From: Agromyces allii
Lineage (GTDB): Bacteria; Actinomycetota; Actinomycetes; Actinomycetales; Microbacteriaceae
DNA length: 64,000 nucleotides
Assembly: GCF_009749385.1 (NCBI RefSeq)
Contig: NZ_WBIN01000006.1
Span: 248,001-312,000, forward strand
Reading direction: 5' to 3'
Under the pieces are notes generated by a model that worked only from the letters and a program-made list of their open reading frames with translations, made no database searches and had not been told where the DNA came from. How positions within the stretch are numbered: position 1 is the stretch's first letter; every line of letters starts with the position of its first letter. The position numbers and the translations under genes are program-made. Shown here piece by piece: positions 1 through 9,216 of the stretch.

Positions 1-507
1 GAGCGGCCAGACGAAGTAGAACTGCTCCTCGACCGAGAGCGACCAGTAGTGCTGGAGGGGCGAGGGCAGTTGGCCGAGTTGGAAGTAGTCGGTGCCCACC
101 ATCATCGAACGCCAGTTCGCACCGAAGAAGAAGGCCCAGACGCCGTCGATCGCGACGCTCACTGCGCGCCCGCGCGGCAGGAGGAATGCCGATGCCGTCA
201 CGGTCACGACGATGACGAGCGTCGCCGCAGGCGCGATGCGCCGAATCCGTCGGCGGTAGAAGCCCGAGAGCGAGAGCCGGCCGGTGCGCTCGAGCTCCTT
301 CAGGATGTGCGACGTGATGAGGAAGCCCGAGATCACGAAGAACACGTCGACGCCGACGAATCCGCCGCTCGGCCAATGGAAGAGATGGTCGAGGATCACG
401 ACGACCACGGCGAACGCCCGGAGACCCTGGATGTCCGCGCGGAACGAGGGCTTGCGCTGGTCGGGCGCGGCCGTCGGCGCGGCGAGGGTGGACACTGGGA
501 GGCTCAT
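1..507 (-). CDS. Acyltransferase 3 family membrane protein, N-terminal part (runs off window)
   Basis: The minus-strand frame is open from an ATG at 505-507 to the window edge and gives the first 169 residues; the C-terminus lies outside. The protein begins with a short polar tail, then FRADIQGLRAFAVVVVILDH, a membrane segment with the conserved His of the acyltransferase-3 (OafA/YrhL) family. GFVGVDVFFVISGFLIT follows, and later LPSPLQHYWSLSVEEQFY, a hallmark of this family. Such integral membrane enzymes O-acylate sugars of surface polysaccharides, peptidoglycan or lipids. Full-length members often also carry a C-terminal SGNH domain, which cannot be judged here. It lies upstream of a minus-strand methyltransferase-like gene in a polysaccharide region, which fits glycan decoration. 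The substrate is unknown. Confidence 0.9.
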   Translation of the reverse strand, partial: MSLPVSTLAAPTAAPDQRKPSFRADIQGLRAFAVVVVILDHLFHWPSGGFVGVDVFFVISGFLITSHILKELERTGRLSLSGFYRRRIRRIAPAATLVIVVTVTASAFLLPRGRAVSVAIDGVWAFFFGANWRSMMVGTDYFQLGQLPSPLQHYWSLSVEEQFYFVWPL

Positions 508-628
508 GCAGTCGTCTTCATGTGGGGGCGGATCGATGGCGCAACGCGGTGGCGCCCATCAGTGAAGTATCGCCTACGGCCATCGACGCGTGAAATCGGG
601 CCGCCCGATCGCGGCGGGTTCGAACCGA

Positions 629-1684
629 CTACGCCGGGTCCGAGCCTCGGACCCGTTCGAGCACGACGGCGCCCTTCTCGGCCGGCGGCCTCCGTGCGGA
701 GAACCCGTCGAACTCCTCGAGCCAGCGCTCGACCGTCGATCGTTCGTCGGGACGGTCGGCGTCGTCGAGGATCACGACGAGGTCCTGCGACCCCGCGTCG
801 AGGAACGCCGGCAACGCCGGATACCTCGCGTCGGGTGCCGTGGCCGCCGGAGGGCCGTCGACGAAGAGGAGGCCGACCTCGCGCAGGTCGTCCGTCATGC
901 GGAGGTCGTACCACGGCTGGGGTTCCGACTGCGGCGTGCGGCGGTACTCCACGAGCGGTGCGTGGCGCACTTCGACCGTGTCGTCGAGACCGTACGACGC
1001 GACGAGCTCCCGGGAACGTGCCGCGAACTCGGCGTCGTGCTCGAGGGAGACGAGTCGCCCCCCGACCTTCCGGACCGCAAGCCCCAGCCAGACGCTGGAG
1101 GTGCCGCTGCCGCACTCGACGACGAGGGCGGGTCGGTCTCGGAGGAGCCGATTCACGACGATGCGAAGGATGTCGGGGGAGGCCGCCCAGCCGCGGAGCG
1201 GTGGCATCGGCTGCGTGACGCCGAGCACCTCCCGCAGCTCGGTCCACGCCATGACCTGCTCGGAATCGTTGATCCCGGCATTGGTGATGTGCCGACGGAG
1301 CGCCGGGAGCTGGACGTCCTGGAACCGCTTCACGCTCGCGTGGACGTCGGCCACGGCATCGTAGATGCGTCCGTCCTGCCGCTGTCCGGCGATCTCGAGC
1401 TGCTGCAGCACGGACTCCAGCCGCGACGCGTCGGCCGACACCCGACCGGCGAGATCGGCGATCTCGTCGTGCAGGCCGTCGGCCCGCGCCGCGCGCCGGG
1501 CGTACCGGAGGATGGCGAGGCCGAGACATCCGAGCGCCCACATGCCGATCAGGACCAGCAGCGCACCGACATCGATGGAGCCGATGGCGAAGAGCGCCAC
1601 TGCTGTTCCGAGCCAGATCACGGATGCGGTGGCGGTCGCCAGGGGAACGGCGATGTTCCGGTTGCTCACTTCGATGGCCTCCAT
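629..1684 (-). CDS. Membrane-anchored class I SAM-dependent methyltransferase-like protein
   Basis: 351 residues from an ATG at 1684. Residues about 12-60 form two hydrophobic segments (IAVPLATATASVIWLGTAVA and a second one), followed by a polar, probably helical linker of about 100 residues. The C-terminal half is Rossmann-like: VVECGSGTSSVWLG is the glycine-rich SAM-binding loop, LVSLEHD the acidic residue after strand 2, and VGLLFVDGPPA a strand-4/5 motif typical of the methyltransferase-24 type. Members of this type often sit in glycan clusters, where they methylate sugars or lipids. Two N-terminal membrane spans are unusual and suggest action at the inner membrane face on a lipid-linked or nascent glycan. 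That location is inferred, and the substrate is unknown. Confidence 0.75.
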   Translation of the reverse strand: MEAIEVSNRNIAVPLATATASVIWLGTAVALFAIGSIDVGALLVLIGMWALGCLGLAILRYARRAARADGLHDEIADLAGRVSADASRLESVLQQLEIAGQRQDGRIYDAVADVHASVKRFQDVQLPALRRHITNAGINDSEQVMAWTELREVLGVTQPMPPLRGWAASPDILRIVVNRLLRDRPALVVECGSGTSSVWLGLAVRKVGGRLVSLEHDAEFAARSRELVASYGLDDTVEVRHAPLVEYRRTPQSEPQPWYDLRMTDDLREVGLLFVDGPPAATAPDARYPALPAFLDAGSQDLVVILDDADRPDERSTVERWLEEFDGFSARRPPAEKGAVVLERVRGSDPA

Positions 1685-1810
1685 CGGGTCATGGCCATCA
1701 GACTACGGTGTCGAGGCGGAGCGCGCCGACCCGACCGCGCCTCGGACCGACCGCCGAGGGCGACATGCCGACCCGGGCCGAGGCCGCGGAAGATGTGAGA
1801 TCGTGGAGCC

Positions 1811-4800
1811 GTGCAAGCCGTTACTCCGTCGTCGCGGGTGCAGGTCGCCGACGACCGCGCCGTGGAACCGTCGACTCCTCGACGGCGCGCCCTCCGGGTC
1901 GACCGTGCCGCAGCACGCGCTCGCCTGGCCGCGTTCCGGAGCGTGGTCGGCCGACTGGCCGCGACGTCGCGGAGCCTGCTCCGGGGCCGCGGGAACGGAC
2001 GACCTGGCGCGCGGCGGAGCACGACGCTGCTCCCGCCCGTCGTGGCAGCGGCCGCGGACGGCTTCGAGCTGCCGTACTTGCGCGACCCCGACCGCCCAGA
2101 GCGCCCCTCCATCGAAGAGCTGTGCCGAGAACTCGAGTCGTTCGACGTGATCTCGTTCGACCTGTTCGGAGTCGTGCTGCAGTCGACCGTCGAGACACCG
2201 GCCGACGTGTTCCGGGTCGTCGGCGCCAAGCTGGGGCTCATGGGGTTCGCCGAGATCCGGAGTGCCGCCGAGGCGCAGGTACGCCGCAGCTCGGATCCCG
2301 ACCGGGTGCACGCCACGGCGTTGCTCGACGAGGTCTACGCCGAGCTGGCCGCGCGACACGGAGTCGCCCCGGCCGTCCGCGCGGTCGAGGAGGCGACGGT
2401 GATCGAGCTCACGAGGCCGAATCCCGACATCCGCGCCGTCTACGATCACCTCGAGGCGATGGGGAAGCGGATCGTCTTCACCGGGAACGTGGCACTGGAC
2501 CCCGTGAACGTCGGGCGGCTGCTCGAACGCAACGGGTACGGCGATCGCCTGGACGCCGACCTCGTGAGCGGGCCGTCTGCGCGCGAACACGTCAGGTCGG
2601 CCCCTGAGACGCTGCTCGACCTCGTCGCGCCCGATCTGCGTGCGGCGCACGTCGGCGAGGTCTCGGTGTCGGAGGCCGCACGCCTGGAACCGATCGGAGT
2701 CCATGTCGTCGGGTACCGTACCGCACGGTCGTTCGTTCGCGAGGCGGACATGGACACGCTCGCCGGGAGCTTCTACGGCGCGGTCGTCGAGAACGTCATG
2801 GGAGCGGAAGCCTGGAACGGGAACGCCCACTACGCACACGGGTTCCGCGTCGGCGGGATCCTCGCGCTCGGGTACAGCGAGTTCCTCGAGCGGCTCGCGC
2901 GCGAGCGACGCGTCGACCGGATCCTCTTCTGCGGCCGCGGGTCGTACCTGATCTCGCAGGTGTACACGCGATTCAACGGCTCGGTTGAGAGCGCCTACAT
3001 CGGCACCTCGCGCACGGCCCTGTTGGGGATCACGCTCGGCCGGCACTTCGGCGACTACCTCAACCGGACCGTCTTCCGGTGGCTCGCCGACTCGGACGAG
3101 TCGCGGACGATCGGCCAGATCCTGTCCGACACCGGATTCGGCTACCTGCTCCCGCACCTCGAGGGTGCGGACATCGAGCGCTTCCTCTTCCCGTCGGGCG
3201 GCGCGCCGAGCGCGATCCGCCGCCGGCTCGAGAAGTTCCTGTGGGACCACCGGCGCGAGATCGAGGAGCACAACGCCCAGAGCCGGTCCGCGGCGAAGCG
3301 CATGCTCGAGGACGCCATCGGCGACGCGCAGCGAGTGCTCGTCGTGGACCTCGGCTGGGCGGGCACCACGGCGCAGGTCATCCGCGAGTTCGTCCACGAC
3401 GAGATCGGCGAGGATCGCGAGGTGATCGGCGCGCTGCTGTGCAGCAGCCGCTCGAGGGGCACGTCCGACGCGATCGCGACCGGTCTCCTGACCGCATACC
3501 TCCAATCGGCGACGCACAACATGGACCTCACGAGGCTCCTCGTGCCCAGCGGGCCGCATCCGGCGCAGCTCGACGACCTCCAGCGATACCCCATCGAGTA
3601 CCTGTTCGCCGAGCCGGAGGCCACCGTCACCGGCTACGGGTTCGACGCATCGGGGGAGCCGCGGGCCCTGACCGGCAACAACACGCCGCCGAACGTCGAC
3701 CAGATCCGCGAGATGCAGCGGGGCGTCCTCGATTTCGCGGCCGCATACACGTCGTCCTCGGCCGGGTTCGCCGTCTGCCGGCCGATCTCGCCGTACGTCG
3801 CATACAGCCCGATGAAGAACGCCATGGGGCGCGACCGGTATCGCGACGCCGTCTACCGCGACTTCGCCTACGACACGGGCCCGGCACTGTTCGCGCCCAC
3901 CGCGAGTCCTGGACGGTTCGGAGACCTGTCGGGCGAGGCGGTGGGGCGTGCCGTCGCAGCCGATCGCTCGCTCGAACCATGGCCCCCGCGCTCCCACAGG
4001 GATCGCATCCTGTTCGTCGCCGCCGATCTCGCCGACACCGACGCCGCCCGCGGTCTGCTGAGGCAGTGCGATCTCGCCGTCTCGCTCGGATACGAGCCGA
4101 TCGTCTGGACCGCCCGGACCGGGGCGCTGTCGCGCGACTTCCGCGCACAGGGGTATCCGGTGAGCGTCGTCGAGCCGGCCGAGCTGTCCGATCCGACGGT
4201 CGCCGAGCTGTCCGCTCGGGGCGTTCGGTTGGTCGTGTGCGACTCCGTGACGGTCGACGGGTTCGTCAGGCGCTTCGAGGGGCGACTTCCGCTCGTCTGG
4301 AACGTGCGCGCGACCGACGACCTGCCAGAGCTGCTGCGCTCGGATCCCGACCGGGCCGCCGCACTCCGGCGCAGCCCGAACCTCTGCTGCACCGACGACC
4401 ACGCGGCAGCCGTGATCTCCGAGTACGCCGACGGCCCGGTCGCCGTGGTCGGGGACTCGGCCGTCGATCGGGCGGCGGAGCCGCTGCACCCGGTCGACAG
4501 GCCGGCCGGCGTGTTCCGGTTCGCGCTCCTCGGAATCCTCGAACCGCGGTCGGGCATCGATGTCGCCGTCGCCGCCTTCCGCTCACTGCCGGAGACGTAC
4601 CGGCAGCGTGCCGAGCTGCACCTGGCGGGCACCTTCACGAACCGCGGCACGAGCTTCGCCTCGTTCGTCTTCGGCCGGATCCAGCACGAGCCGAACATCA
4701 GGTTCCACGATCTGGGTTCCGATGAACGCTCCCGGAGCGCGTTCCTCTCCGACGCGGACGTCGTGGTCGCCGCCGCCGCGGACGAGTCGTGCTCATCCGT

Positions 4801-6001
4801 CATCCGGGAGGCGGCGATGCTCGCGAGACCACTCGTCGCGACCGTCGAATCCGGAGCGGCAGGACTCGTTCGACCGCAAAACGGCACGCTCGTCGGCCTC
4901 GGCGACGTCGAGGCCCTCCGCGACGCGTTCATCGAACTGATCGATGCCGATCCCTCCGACCTGGTCGAGATGGGTGCCGCCTCGAGGGAGCGCTACGCGC
5001 ATCACGCGAGCCGCGAGGCGCACCGTCGAGCGCTGGGCGAGCTGTTCCGACAGCGGATCACCGCAGGGGCGACGGGCGAGACGGCACCTCGATGTGATGG
5101 GCACGAGCCGCGATCGCGGGCCGAGCAGCTCGTGAACGCAGGCGCGCCGGTCATCGTGTCGCTGACGTCGTTCCCGGCGCGGATCGCGTCGATCGGGGCG
5201 TGCATCGATTCGCTCCGCGCCCAGACGCTCGAGGCGGATGCCGTCATCCTCTGGCTCTCCGTCGCGCAGTTCCCCGGACGAGAGGCCGACCTGCCGCGAG
5301 ACCTGCTCGGCCGCCGTGACGACGTGTTCCGCATCGAGTGGGTCGACGAGGACCTCGGCCCGCACAAGAAGTACTTCTACGCGGCGCAGGCCCACCCCGA
5401 CGCGCTCATCGTGACGGTCGACGACGACGCCGTGTACGGCACACGGCTGCTTCGGAACCTCGTCGAGGGGCACCTGGAGCAGCCGCACTCGATCGTCTGC
5501 GACCGCGCGAACCTGATGCTCTTCCGGCCCGACGGAACGCCGCGCGAGTACGACGGGTGGGCCTATGGCGTCGACCATCTCCGCGGAACGCTGACCTACC
5601 AGCTCCTTCCGACCGGGGTCGGCGGTGTGCTCTATCCGCCCGGATCGCTTCCACCCGAGGCGTTCGTCTCGTCCGCGATCCTCGAGACCTCGCCGTACGC
5701 GGACGACCTCTGGCTCAAGGTCATGACGAGCGCGAACGGATTCCCGGTGTGGATGCCGCGCGAGCGCTCCGGCTACCAGCTCATCGAGGAGACCCAGTCC
5801 TCCGCCCTGTGGAAGTCGAACGCGATCCAGCGCGGGAACGACGAGGCGCTCGCCCGAGTGCTCGCGTACTTCGACCGGGCGATCGAGGACCGAGCGGCGC
5901 TCCTGCGACGGATCCTCGGAGTCGGACCCGACGGGGTGTTCGTCGAGCCTCGCGGATCCGAGGTGGTCCCGCTCGTCGGACTCACATCAGATAGGGCCTG
6001 A
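1811..6001 (+). CDS. Multidomain HAD-like / glycosyltransferase-like surface polysaccharide protein
   Basis: 1396 residues; GTG start at 1811, uncertain because only a weak GGAG lies close to it. Domain 1 (about 110-310) is HAD-like of the FDxFDT type: FDVISFDLFG has the nucleophile Asp117, and KRIVFTG supplies motif II. The usual acidic motif GDxxxSD is changed to GEVSVSE (282-288), so phosphatase activity is doubtful. Domain 2 (about 330-640) has RILFCGRGSYLI and VVDLGWAGT, typical companions of this HAD type in polysaccharide clusters. Domain 3 (about 720-1090) resembles a GT-B/GT4 glycosyltransferase (FALLGILEPRSGIDVAV). Domain 4 (about 1110-1390) begins VIVSLTSFPARI and carries VTVDDDAVYG, a GT-A-like metal-binding DDD. 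It therefore may make two linkages. The 3' end overlaps the opposite gene tail-to-tail by 20 bp. Confidence 0.75.
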   Translation: MQAVTPSSRVQVADDRAVEPSTPRRRALRVDRAAARARLAAFRSVVGRLAATSRSLLRGRGNGRPGARRSTTLLPPVVAAAADGFELPYLRDPDRPERPSIEELCRELESFDVISFDLFGVVLQSTVETPADVFRVVGAKLGLMGFAEIRSAAEAQVRRSSDPDRVHATALLDEVYAELAARHGVAPAVRAVEEATVIELTRPNPDIRAVYDHLEAMGKRIVFTGNVALDPVNVGRLLERNGYGDRLDADLVSGPSAREHVRSAPETLLDLVAPDLRAAHVGEVSVSEAARLEPIGVHVVGYRTARSFVREADMDTLAGSFYGAVVENVMGAEAWNGNAHYAHGFRVGGILALGYSEFLERLARERRVDRILFCGRGSYLISQVYTRFNGSVESAYIGTSRTALLGITLGRHFGDYLNRTVFRWLADSDESRTIGQILSDTGFGYLLPHLEGADIERFLFPSGGAPSAIRRRLEKFLWDHRREIEEHNAQSRSAAKRMLEDAIGDAQRVLVVDLGWAGTTAQVIREFVHDEIGEDREVIGALLCSSRSRGTSDAIATGLLTAYLQSATHNMDLTRLLVPSGPHPAQLDDLQRYPIEYLFAEPEATVTGYGFDASGEPRALTGNNTPPNVDQIREMQRGVLDFAAAYTSSSAGFAVCRPISPYVAYSPMKNAMGRDRYRDAVYRDFAYDTGPALFAPTASPGRFGDLSGEAVGRAVAADRSLEPWPPRSHRDRILFVAADLADTDAARGLLRQCDLAVSLGYEPIVWTARTGALSRDFRAQGYPVSVVEPAELSDPTVAELSARGVRLVVCDSVTVDGFVRRFEGRLPLVWNVRATDDLPELLRSDPDRAAALRRSPNLCCTDDHAAAVISEYADGPVAVVGDSAVDRAAEPLHPVDRPAGVFRFALLGILEPRSGIDVAVAAFRSLPETYRQRAELHLAGTFTNRGTSFASFVFGRIQHEPNIRFHDLGSDERSRSAFLSDADVVVAAAADESCSSVIREAAMLARPLVATVESGAAGLVRPQNGTLVGLGDVEALRDAFIELIDADPSDLVEMGAASRERYAHHASREAHRRALGELFRQRITAGATGETAPRCDGHEPRSRAEQLVNAGAPVIVSLTSFPARIASIGACIDSLRAQTLEADAVILWLSVAQFPGREADLPRDLLGRRDDVFRIEWVDEDLGPHKKYFYAAQAHPDALIVTVDDDAVYGTRLLRNLVEGHLEQPHSIVCDRANLMLFRPDGTPREYDGWAYGVDHLRGTLTYQLLPTGVGGVLYPPGSLPPEAFVSSAILETSPYADDLWLKVMTSANGFPVWMPRERSGYQLIEETQSSALWKSNAIQRGNDEALARVLAYFDRAIEDRAALLRRILGVGPDGVFVEPRGSEVVPLVGLTSDRA

Positions 6002-7106
6002 GCCGCGTACGGGAGACGAGCAGGCCCACAGCGAGGGGGAGCAGGTAGGCGAGAAGGAACGTCCACTTGGTCGGTTCCATTCCGGCGCGCTCGGTGAACC
6101 ACAGGACGAGCGTGTGGGTCAGGATGATCGGCAGCGCCACGGCCGCCCAGGCGGTGATCATCGGCGCGGACCACCGGGGAAGGACGCCGTCGGTCCACTC
6201 GGCGACGAGGATGAGCCCGCATGAGATGAGTGCGCCGGCGACCATGCTCACGAGCGGGTCTCCGAGGTCGGCGTACTTGAGGTCGAGCGGCGCGACGACA
6301 CCGAACCCGCCGGCGATCAGGAGCGGGACCGCGACGGCTGCACCCACGACGAGGGGCCGGCCGATGCTCGCCCGGTGCGTGCGAAGCAGGCGCCCGGCGC
6401 CGATGAAGGCGACGGCGGGAAGCGCGAGTCCGAGACCAGCGGGGATCGCGGTGATCGTCGACGGTGAGACGAGGCACCAGAGCACCCCGAGTCCTCCTGC
6501 AATCCAGACGAGTGGCGGCGAGATCCTCTGCAGCACGCGCATCAGCACGGCCGCGAAGAACAGCGTGGTGATGAACCAGAACGGGGAGTACGGGCGACCG
6601 GCGTACGAGCCCCCCGCTGCGGCCCGCAGCAGCCAGTCGGGGTCGATCGCGCCGTCCGCCGCCAGCAGTGCGGTCTGGAAGATCACGGTGACGATCAGGA
6701 GCCAGAACAGATAGGGCACCACGAGCGCGCGGGCGCGACGCCGAGTGTCAGCGCCGATCGGGCGATGGTCGTTCCAGAGATACCCGGTCAGCACGAAGAA
6801 GATGACGGTGTGCCAGGTGGAGAACCACGCGGGCGCCCACTCCTCCTGCCAGTTGTGGGTCAGGACGATGCTCGCGACCGTGACGATCCGGAGGAGGTCG
6901 ATGCCGATGCTGCGATCTCGTCGGGGCAGGTCGGATGCCGCGACCTCGATGCCGAGCCGGCTCGCGGCGGTGCCCGATGCGTTCGCCGTCGGACTGATCG
7001 CATCGGAGCGGGTCGCATCGGGTCGGCTCGCGAACGATCGGCCCGAGAACGATCGGCCCGTCATCGGGCGGTTCGGCGGGTCGAGCGGGGCAGTCGTATC
7101 GGTCAA
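5982..7106 (-). CDS. Acyltransferase 3 family membrane protein
   Basis: 374 residues with about ten hydrophobic segments. After a 60-residue polar N-terminus comes GIDLLRIVTVASIVLTHNW, the first membrane span with the conserved family His. WHTVIFFVLTGYLW and RARALVVPYLFW follow in the order expected for acyltransferase-3 proteins. The protein likely acylates an exported or membrane glycan. The start is uncertain: the frame opens with TTG at 7106, and an in-frame ATG at 7064 would remove 14 residues containing the start of the repetitive GRSFSGRSF stretch; neither has a clear ribosome-binding site. The last 20 bp overlap the 3' end of the opposite multidomain gene. It is the second acyltransferase-3 in the region, so at least two acyl decorations are possible. 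Confidence 0.85.
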   Translation of the reverse strand: MTDTTAPLDPPNRPMTGRSFSGRSFASRPDATRSDAISPTANASGTAASRLGIEVAASDLPRRDRSIGIDLLRIVTVASIVLTHNWQEEWAPAWFSTWHTVIFFVLTGYLWNDHRPIGADTRRRARALVVPYLFWLLIVTVIFQTALLAADGAIDPDWLLRAAAGGSYAGRPYSPFWFITTLFFAAVLMRVLQRISPPLVWIAGGLGVLWCLVSPSTITAIPAGLGLALPAVAFIGAGRLLRTHRASIGRPLVVGAAVAVPLLIAGGFGVVAPLDLKYADLGDPLVSMVAGALISCGLILVAEWTDGVLPRWSAPMITAWAAVALPIILTHTLVLWFTERAGMEPTKWTFLLAYLLPLAVGLLVSRTRLRPYLM

Positions 7107-7363
7107 CGTCCGTGTTCCGGTTCGGTTGGTGGCAACGCGACGATCCTGGGCCGTGGCCGATCATCGGCGACACTGTACCCCAGCGATCGCCCTGCGCCGG
7201 TACATGCGGCCGTGGAGCGGCACGGGTCGCGGGCGCGGCTTGGGGTATTGTTTTCAAGTTCGTCGCGCGAGATCCGCCGCGACGCGATCGACCGTTCGCC
7301 CGGCTCCCAGATTCTCTCGAAGATCCCTTCTGATCGTGCGATGAGTGAGAGGAAATCACCCGA
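7107..7363. other. Divergent intergenic region, 257 bp
   Basis: This gap separates the minus-strand acyltransferase from the plus-strand UbiA-HAD operon, so it must hold promoters for both. A locally AT-rich patch lies around 7241-7262 (TATTGTTTTCAAG). TATTGT at 7246-7251 could be a -10 element for the rightward operon, but I find no convincing -35. A GAGAGGA Shine-Dalgarno-like stretch precedes the ATG at 7364 by about 10 nt. I see no RNA gene or repeat. Confidence 0.4.
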
Positions 7364-8794
7364 ATGGATGCCGGGACCGCCGTACGACCGCAGAACATCG
7401 CCGTCGACCTCGACGGAACGCTCATCGCCACCGATCTCCTCTGGGAATCCGGACTTCGCTACCTGATGTCCTCGCCGGCCGCGCCGTTCCGCGCCGTCGG
7501 CATGCTCTCGCGCGGCAAGTCGGCGCTGAAGACCTCGATCGCCGCCGAGGTCGATCTCGATCCCGAACTCCTGCCCTACCGCGCCGACGTCGTCGCCTGG
7601 CTCCGATCGGCGAAGGACGACGGTGCGAGGATCGTCCTCGCGACCGCGGCGGCGCGTCCCTACGCAGAGGGCGTCGCGGAGCACCTCGGGCTCTTCGAGG
7701 CGGTCATCGCGACCGATCTCGGCGGCCCGAACATGCGTTCCGGGGCCAAGGCCGCGGCGATCGACGACCACTTCGACGGCGAGCCGTGGCTGTACGTCGG
7801 CGATTCCCACGCGGATCTCGCCGTGTGGCGCGGCGCTTCCGCCGCCGTCACGGCCGAGGCGCCGCCGCGCGTGCGCTCGGCCGTCGACCGCATGGACATC
7901 CCGGCGACCCACCTCGAGTCGCCGCAGACGAGCACGGCACGGGCGTGGGCGAAGCAGTTGCGGATCCACCAGTGGATCAAGAACATCCTCGTCCTGCTCC
8001 CGCTCGTCACGTCGCACCTCTGGACCGTGACGGCCATCGTCGACTCGCTCGTCGCGTTCCTCGCCTTCGGGTTCGCCGCGTCGTCCGTCTACGTCTGGAA
8101 CGACCTTCGCGACCTCGACACCGATCGTGCGCATCGCACGAAACGCCGGAGGCCGCTGGCCGCCGGACGACTCCCGATTCCGCAGGCCGTCGTGGTGGCC
8201 GTCGTGTTGGCGATCCTCAGCCTGGTGCTCAGCGCCATCGTGGGGTGGCTGTTCCTCGTCTGCATCCTCGTCTACGTCGTGGTGACGACCGTCTACACCG
8301 CGTACCTCAAACGCAAGCTGATCGCCGACGTGGTCACGCTGGCGGTGCTCTACACGTGGCGGATCGTCGCGGGCTGCGCGGCGGTCATGGTGGCGCCGTC
8401 GATCTGGCTGCTCGCCTTCTCGATCTTCCTCTTCTTCAGCCTGGCCGTCATGAAGCGCTACGCGGAGCTCGTGAACCACGAGTCGAACGCGAAGGGGCGA
8501 GGGTACGAGAACGCCGACGCTCCCGTGCTCCTGTCGACGGGCATCTCGGCCGGCCTGGTCGCGACGCTGGTGCTCGTGCTCTACCTGGACTCGCCGCAGG
8601 TCACCCGGCTCTACGAGAACCCGATCGTGATGTGGGCGCTGGTGCCGCTCGTGCTGTACTGGCTCACGCGCACCTGGTCGTTGGCCGGTCGGAAGAAGAT
8701 GGACGATGATCCCATCCTGTTCGCCGCCCGTGACCGTGTGAGCTTGATGGTCGTCGCCCTGGCGGCCGTCGTCGTGGTGATCGCGTCCCTCTGA
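7364..8794 (+). CDS. HAD phosphatase-UbiA prenyltransferase fusion (DPPR synthase-like)
   Basis: 476 residues. The N-terminal 190 residues are a HAD phosphatase with all motifs intact: AVDLDGTL (Asp15, Asp17), IVLATA, the Lys of RSGAKAAAI, and YVGDSHAD. The rest is a UbiA-type integral membrane transferase: NDLRDLDTDRAH starts at Asn246 and is followed by KRRRPLAAG, then YLKRKLIAD and about eight membrane spans. The NDxxDxxxDRxHxxKRxRPxAAG pattern is that of decaprenyl-phosphate 5-phosphoribosyltransferase (mycobacterial Rv3806c) rather than quinone-pathway enzymes. The inferred reaction is transfer of a phosphosugar (PRPP is the known donor of that family) to polyprenyl phosphate, with the HAD domain removing the remaining phosphate. 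It is first in a tight operon with a transporter, epimerase and GT-C-like protein. Confidence 0.85.
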   Translation: MDAGTAVRPQNIAVDLDGTLIATDLLWESGLRYLMSSPAAPFRAVGMLSRGKSALKTSIAAEVDLDPELLPYRADVVAWLRSAKDDGARIVLATAAARPYAEGVAEHLGLFEAVIATDLGGPNMRSGAKAAAIDDHFDGEPWLYVGDSHADLAVWRGASAAVTAEAPPRVRSAVDRMDIPATHLESPQTSTARAWAKQLRIHQWIKNILVLLPLVTSHLWTVTAIVDSLVAFLAFGFAASSVYVWNDLRDLDTDRAHRTKRRRPLAAGRLPIPQAVVVAVVLAILSLVLSAIVGWLFLVCILVYVVVTTVYTAYLKRKLIADVVTLAVLYTWRIVAGCAAVMVAPSIWLLAFSIFLFFSLAVMKRYAELVNHESNAKGRGYENADAPVLLSTGISAGLVATLVLVLYLDSPQVTRLYENPIVMWALVPLVLYWLTRTWSLAGRKKMDDDPILFAARDRVSLMVVALAAVVVVIASL

Positions 8795-8826
8795 GGGACG
8801 CATCCTGTGCAGAGAGAGGTGTGCCG

Positions 8827-9216
8827 ATGGCCCTGACCTTCGGAGTCTGGGTGATGTTGATCACGGGTGTCCTGCTGAACGCAGGGGCCCAGCTGCTGAT
8901 CAAGGCGGGAACGACCGCGCTCGGCGGGCAGCTCGTCTCGCCCGACGGCATCGTGCAGACGGTGTTCCGCGTGCTCTTCCAGCCGTTCATCCTCGGCGGA
9001 CTCGCCGCCTACGTCGTCAGTGTCGGCCTGTGGATCGTGGTGCTGTCGAAGGCTCCGGTCTCGGTGGCCTACCCGATGCTCTCGATCGGCTACATCGTGA
9101 ACGCCTTCCTGGCGTACTTCCTGTTCGGTGAGGCGCTCAGCGTCTGGAAGCTCGTCGGAATCGGCGTGATCGTGCTCGGCGTGTTCATCCTGGCCCGAGC
9201 CGGAGCGACCGCGTGA
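8827..9216 (+). CDS. Small four-helix EmrE/ArnE-F-like transporter (possible lipid-sugar flippase)
   Basis: 129 residues with four hydrophobic helices and almost no soluble part, the size and layout of the SMR/EamA-like superfamily. [11 protein letters not shown] in helix 1 and [19 protein letters not shown] in helix 3 match the ArnE/ArnF-type subunits that flip undecaprenyl-linked aminoarabinose, more than drug exporters, whose helix-1 Glu is not obvious here. I chose ATG 8827 because AGAGAGAGG at 8811-8819 is 7 nt away; GTG 8821 is in frame but too close to it. The 3' end overlaps the epimerase by 4 nt (GTGA), so translation is coupled. Placed between a lipid-sugar synthase and a GT-C-like protein, it is best read as the flippase of the lipid-linked sugar. 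That role is inferred. Confidence 0.75.
   Translation: MALTFGVWVMLITGVLLNAGAQLLIKAGTTALGGQLVSPDGIVQTVFRVLFQPFILGGLAAYVVSVGLWIVVLSKAPVSVAYPMLSIGYIVNAFLAYFLFGEALSVWKLVGIGVIVLGVFILARAGATA

Noticed and set aside
1703-4489. Long open frame on the minus strand opposite the multidomain transferase
   Set aside because: It has no recognisable domain, is rich in Arg/Asp/Gly low-complexity sequence, and mirrors third-codon GC bias of the plus-strand gene, which has clear motifs.
6058-6083. Second perfect GGAAT-N18-GTT, on the minus strand
   Set aside because: It lies inside the acyltransferase coding region and reads away from any start codon. About two such hits are expected by chance in this window.
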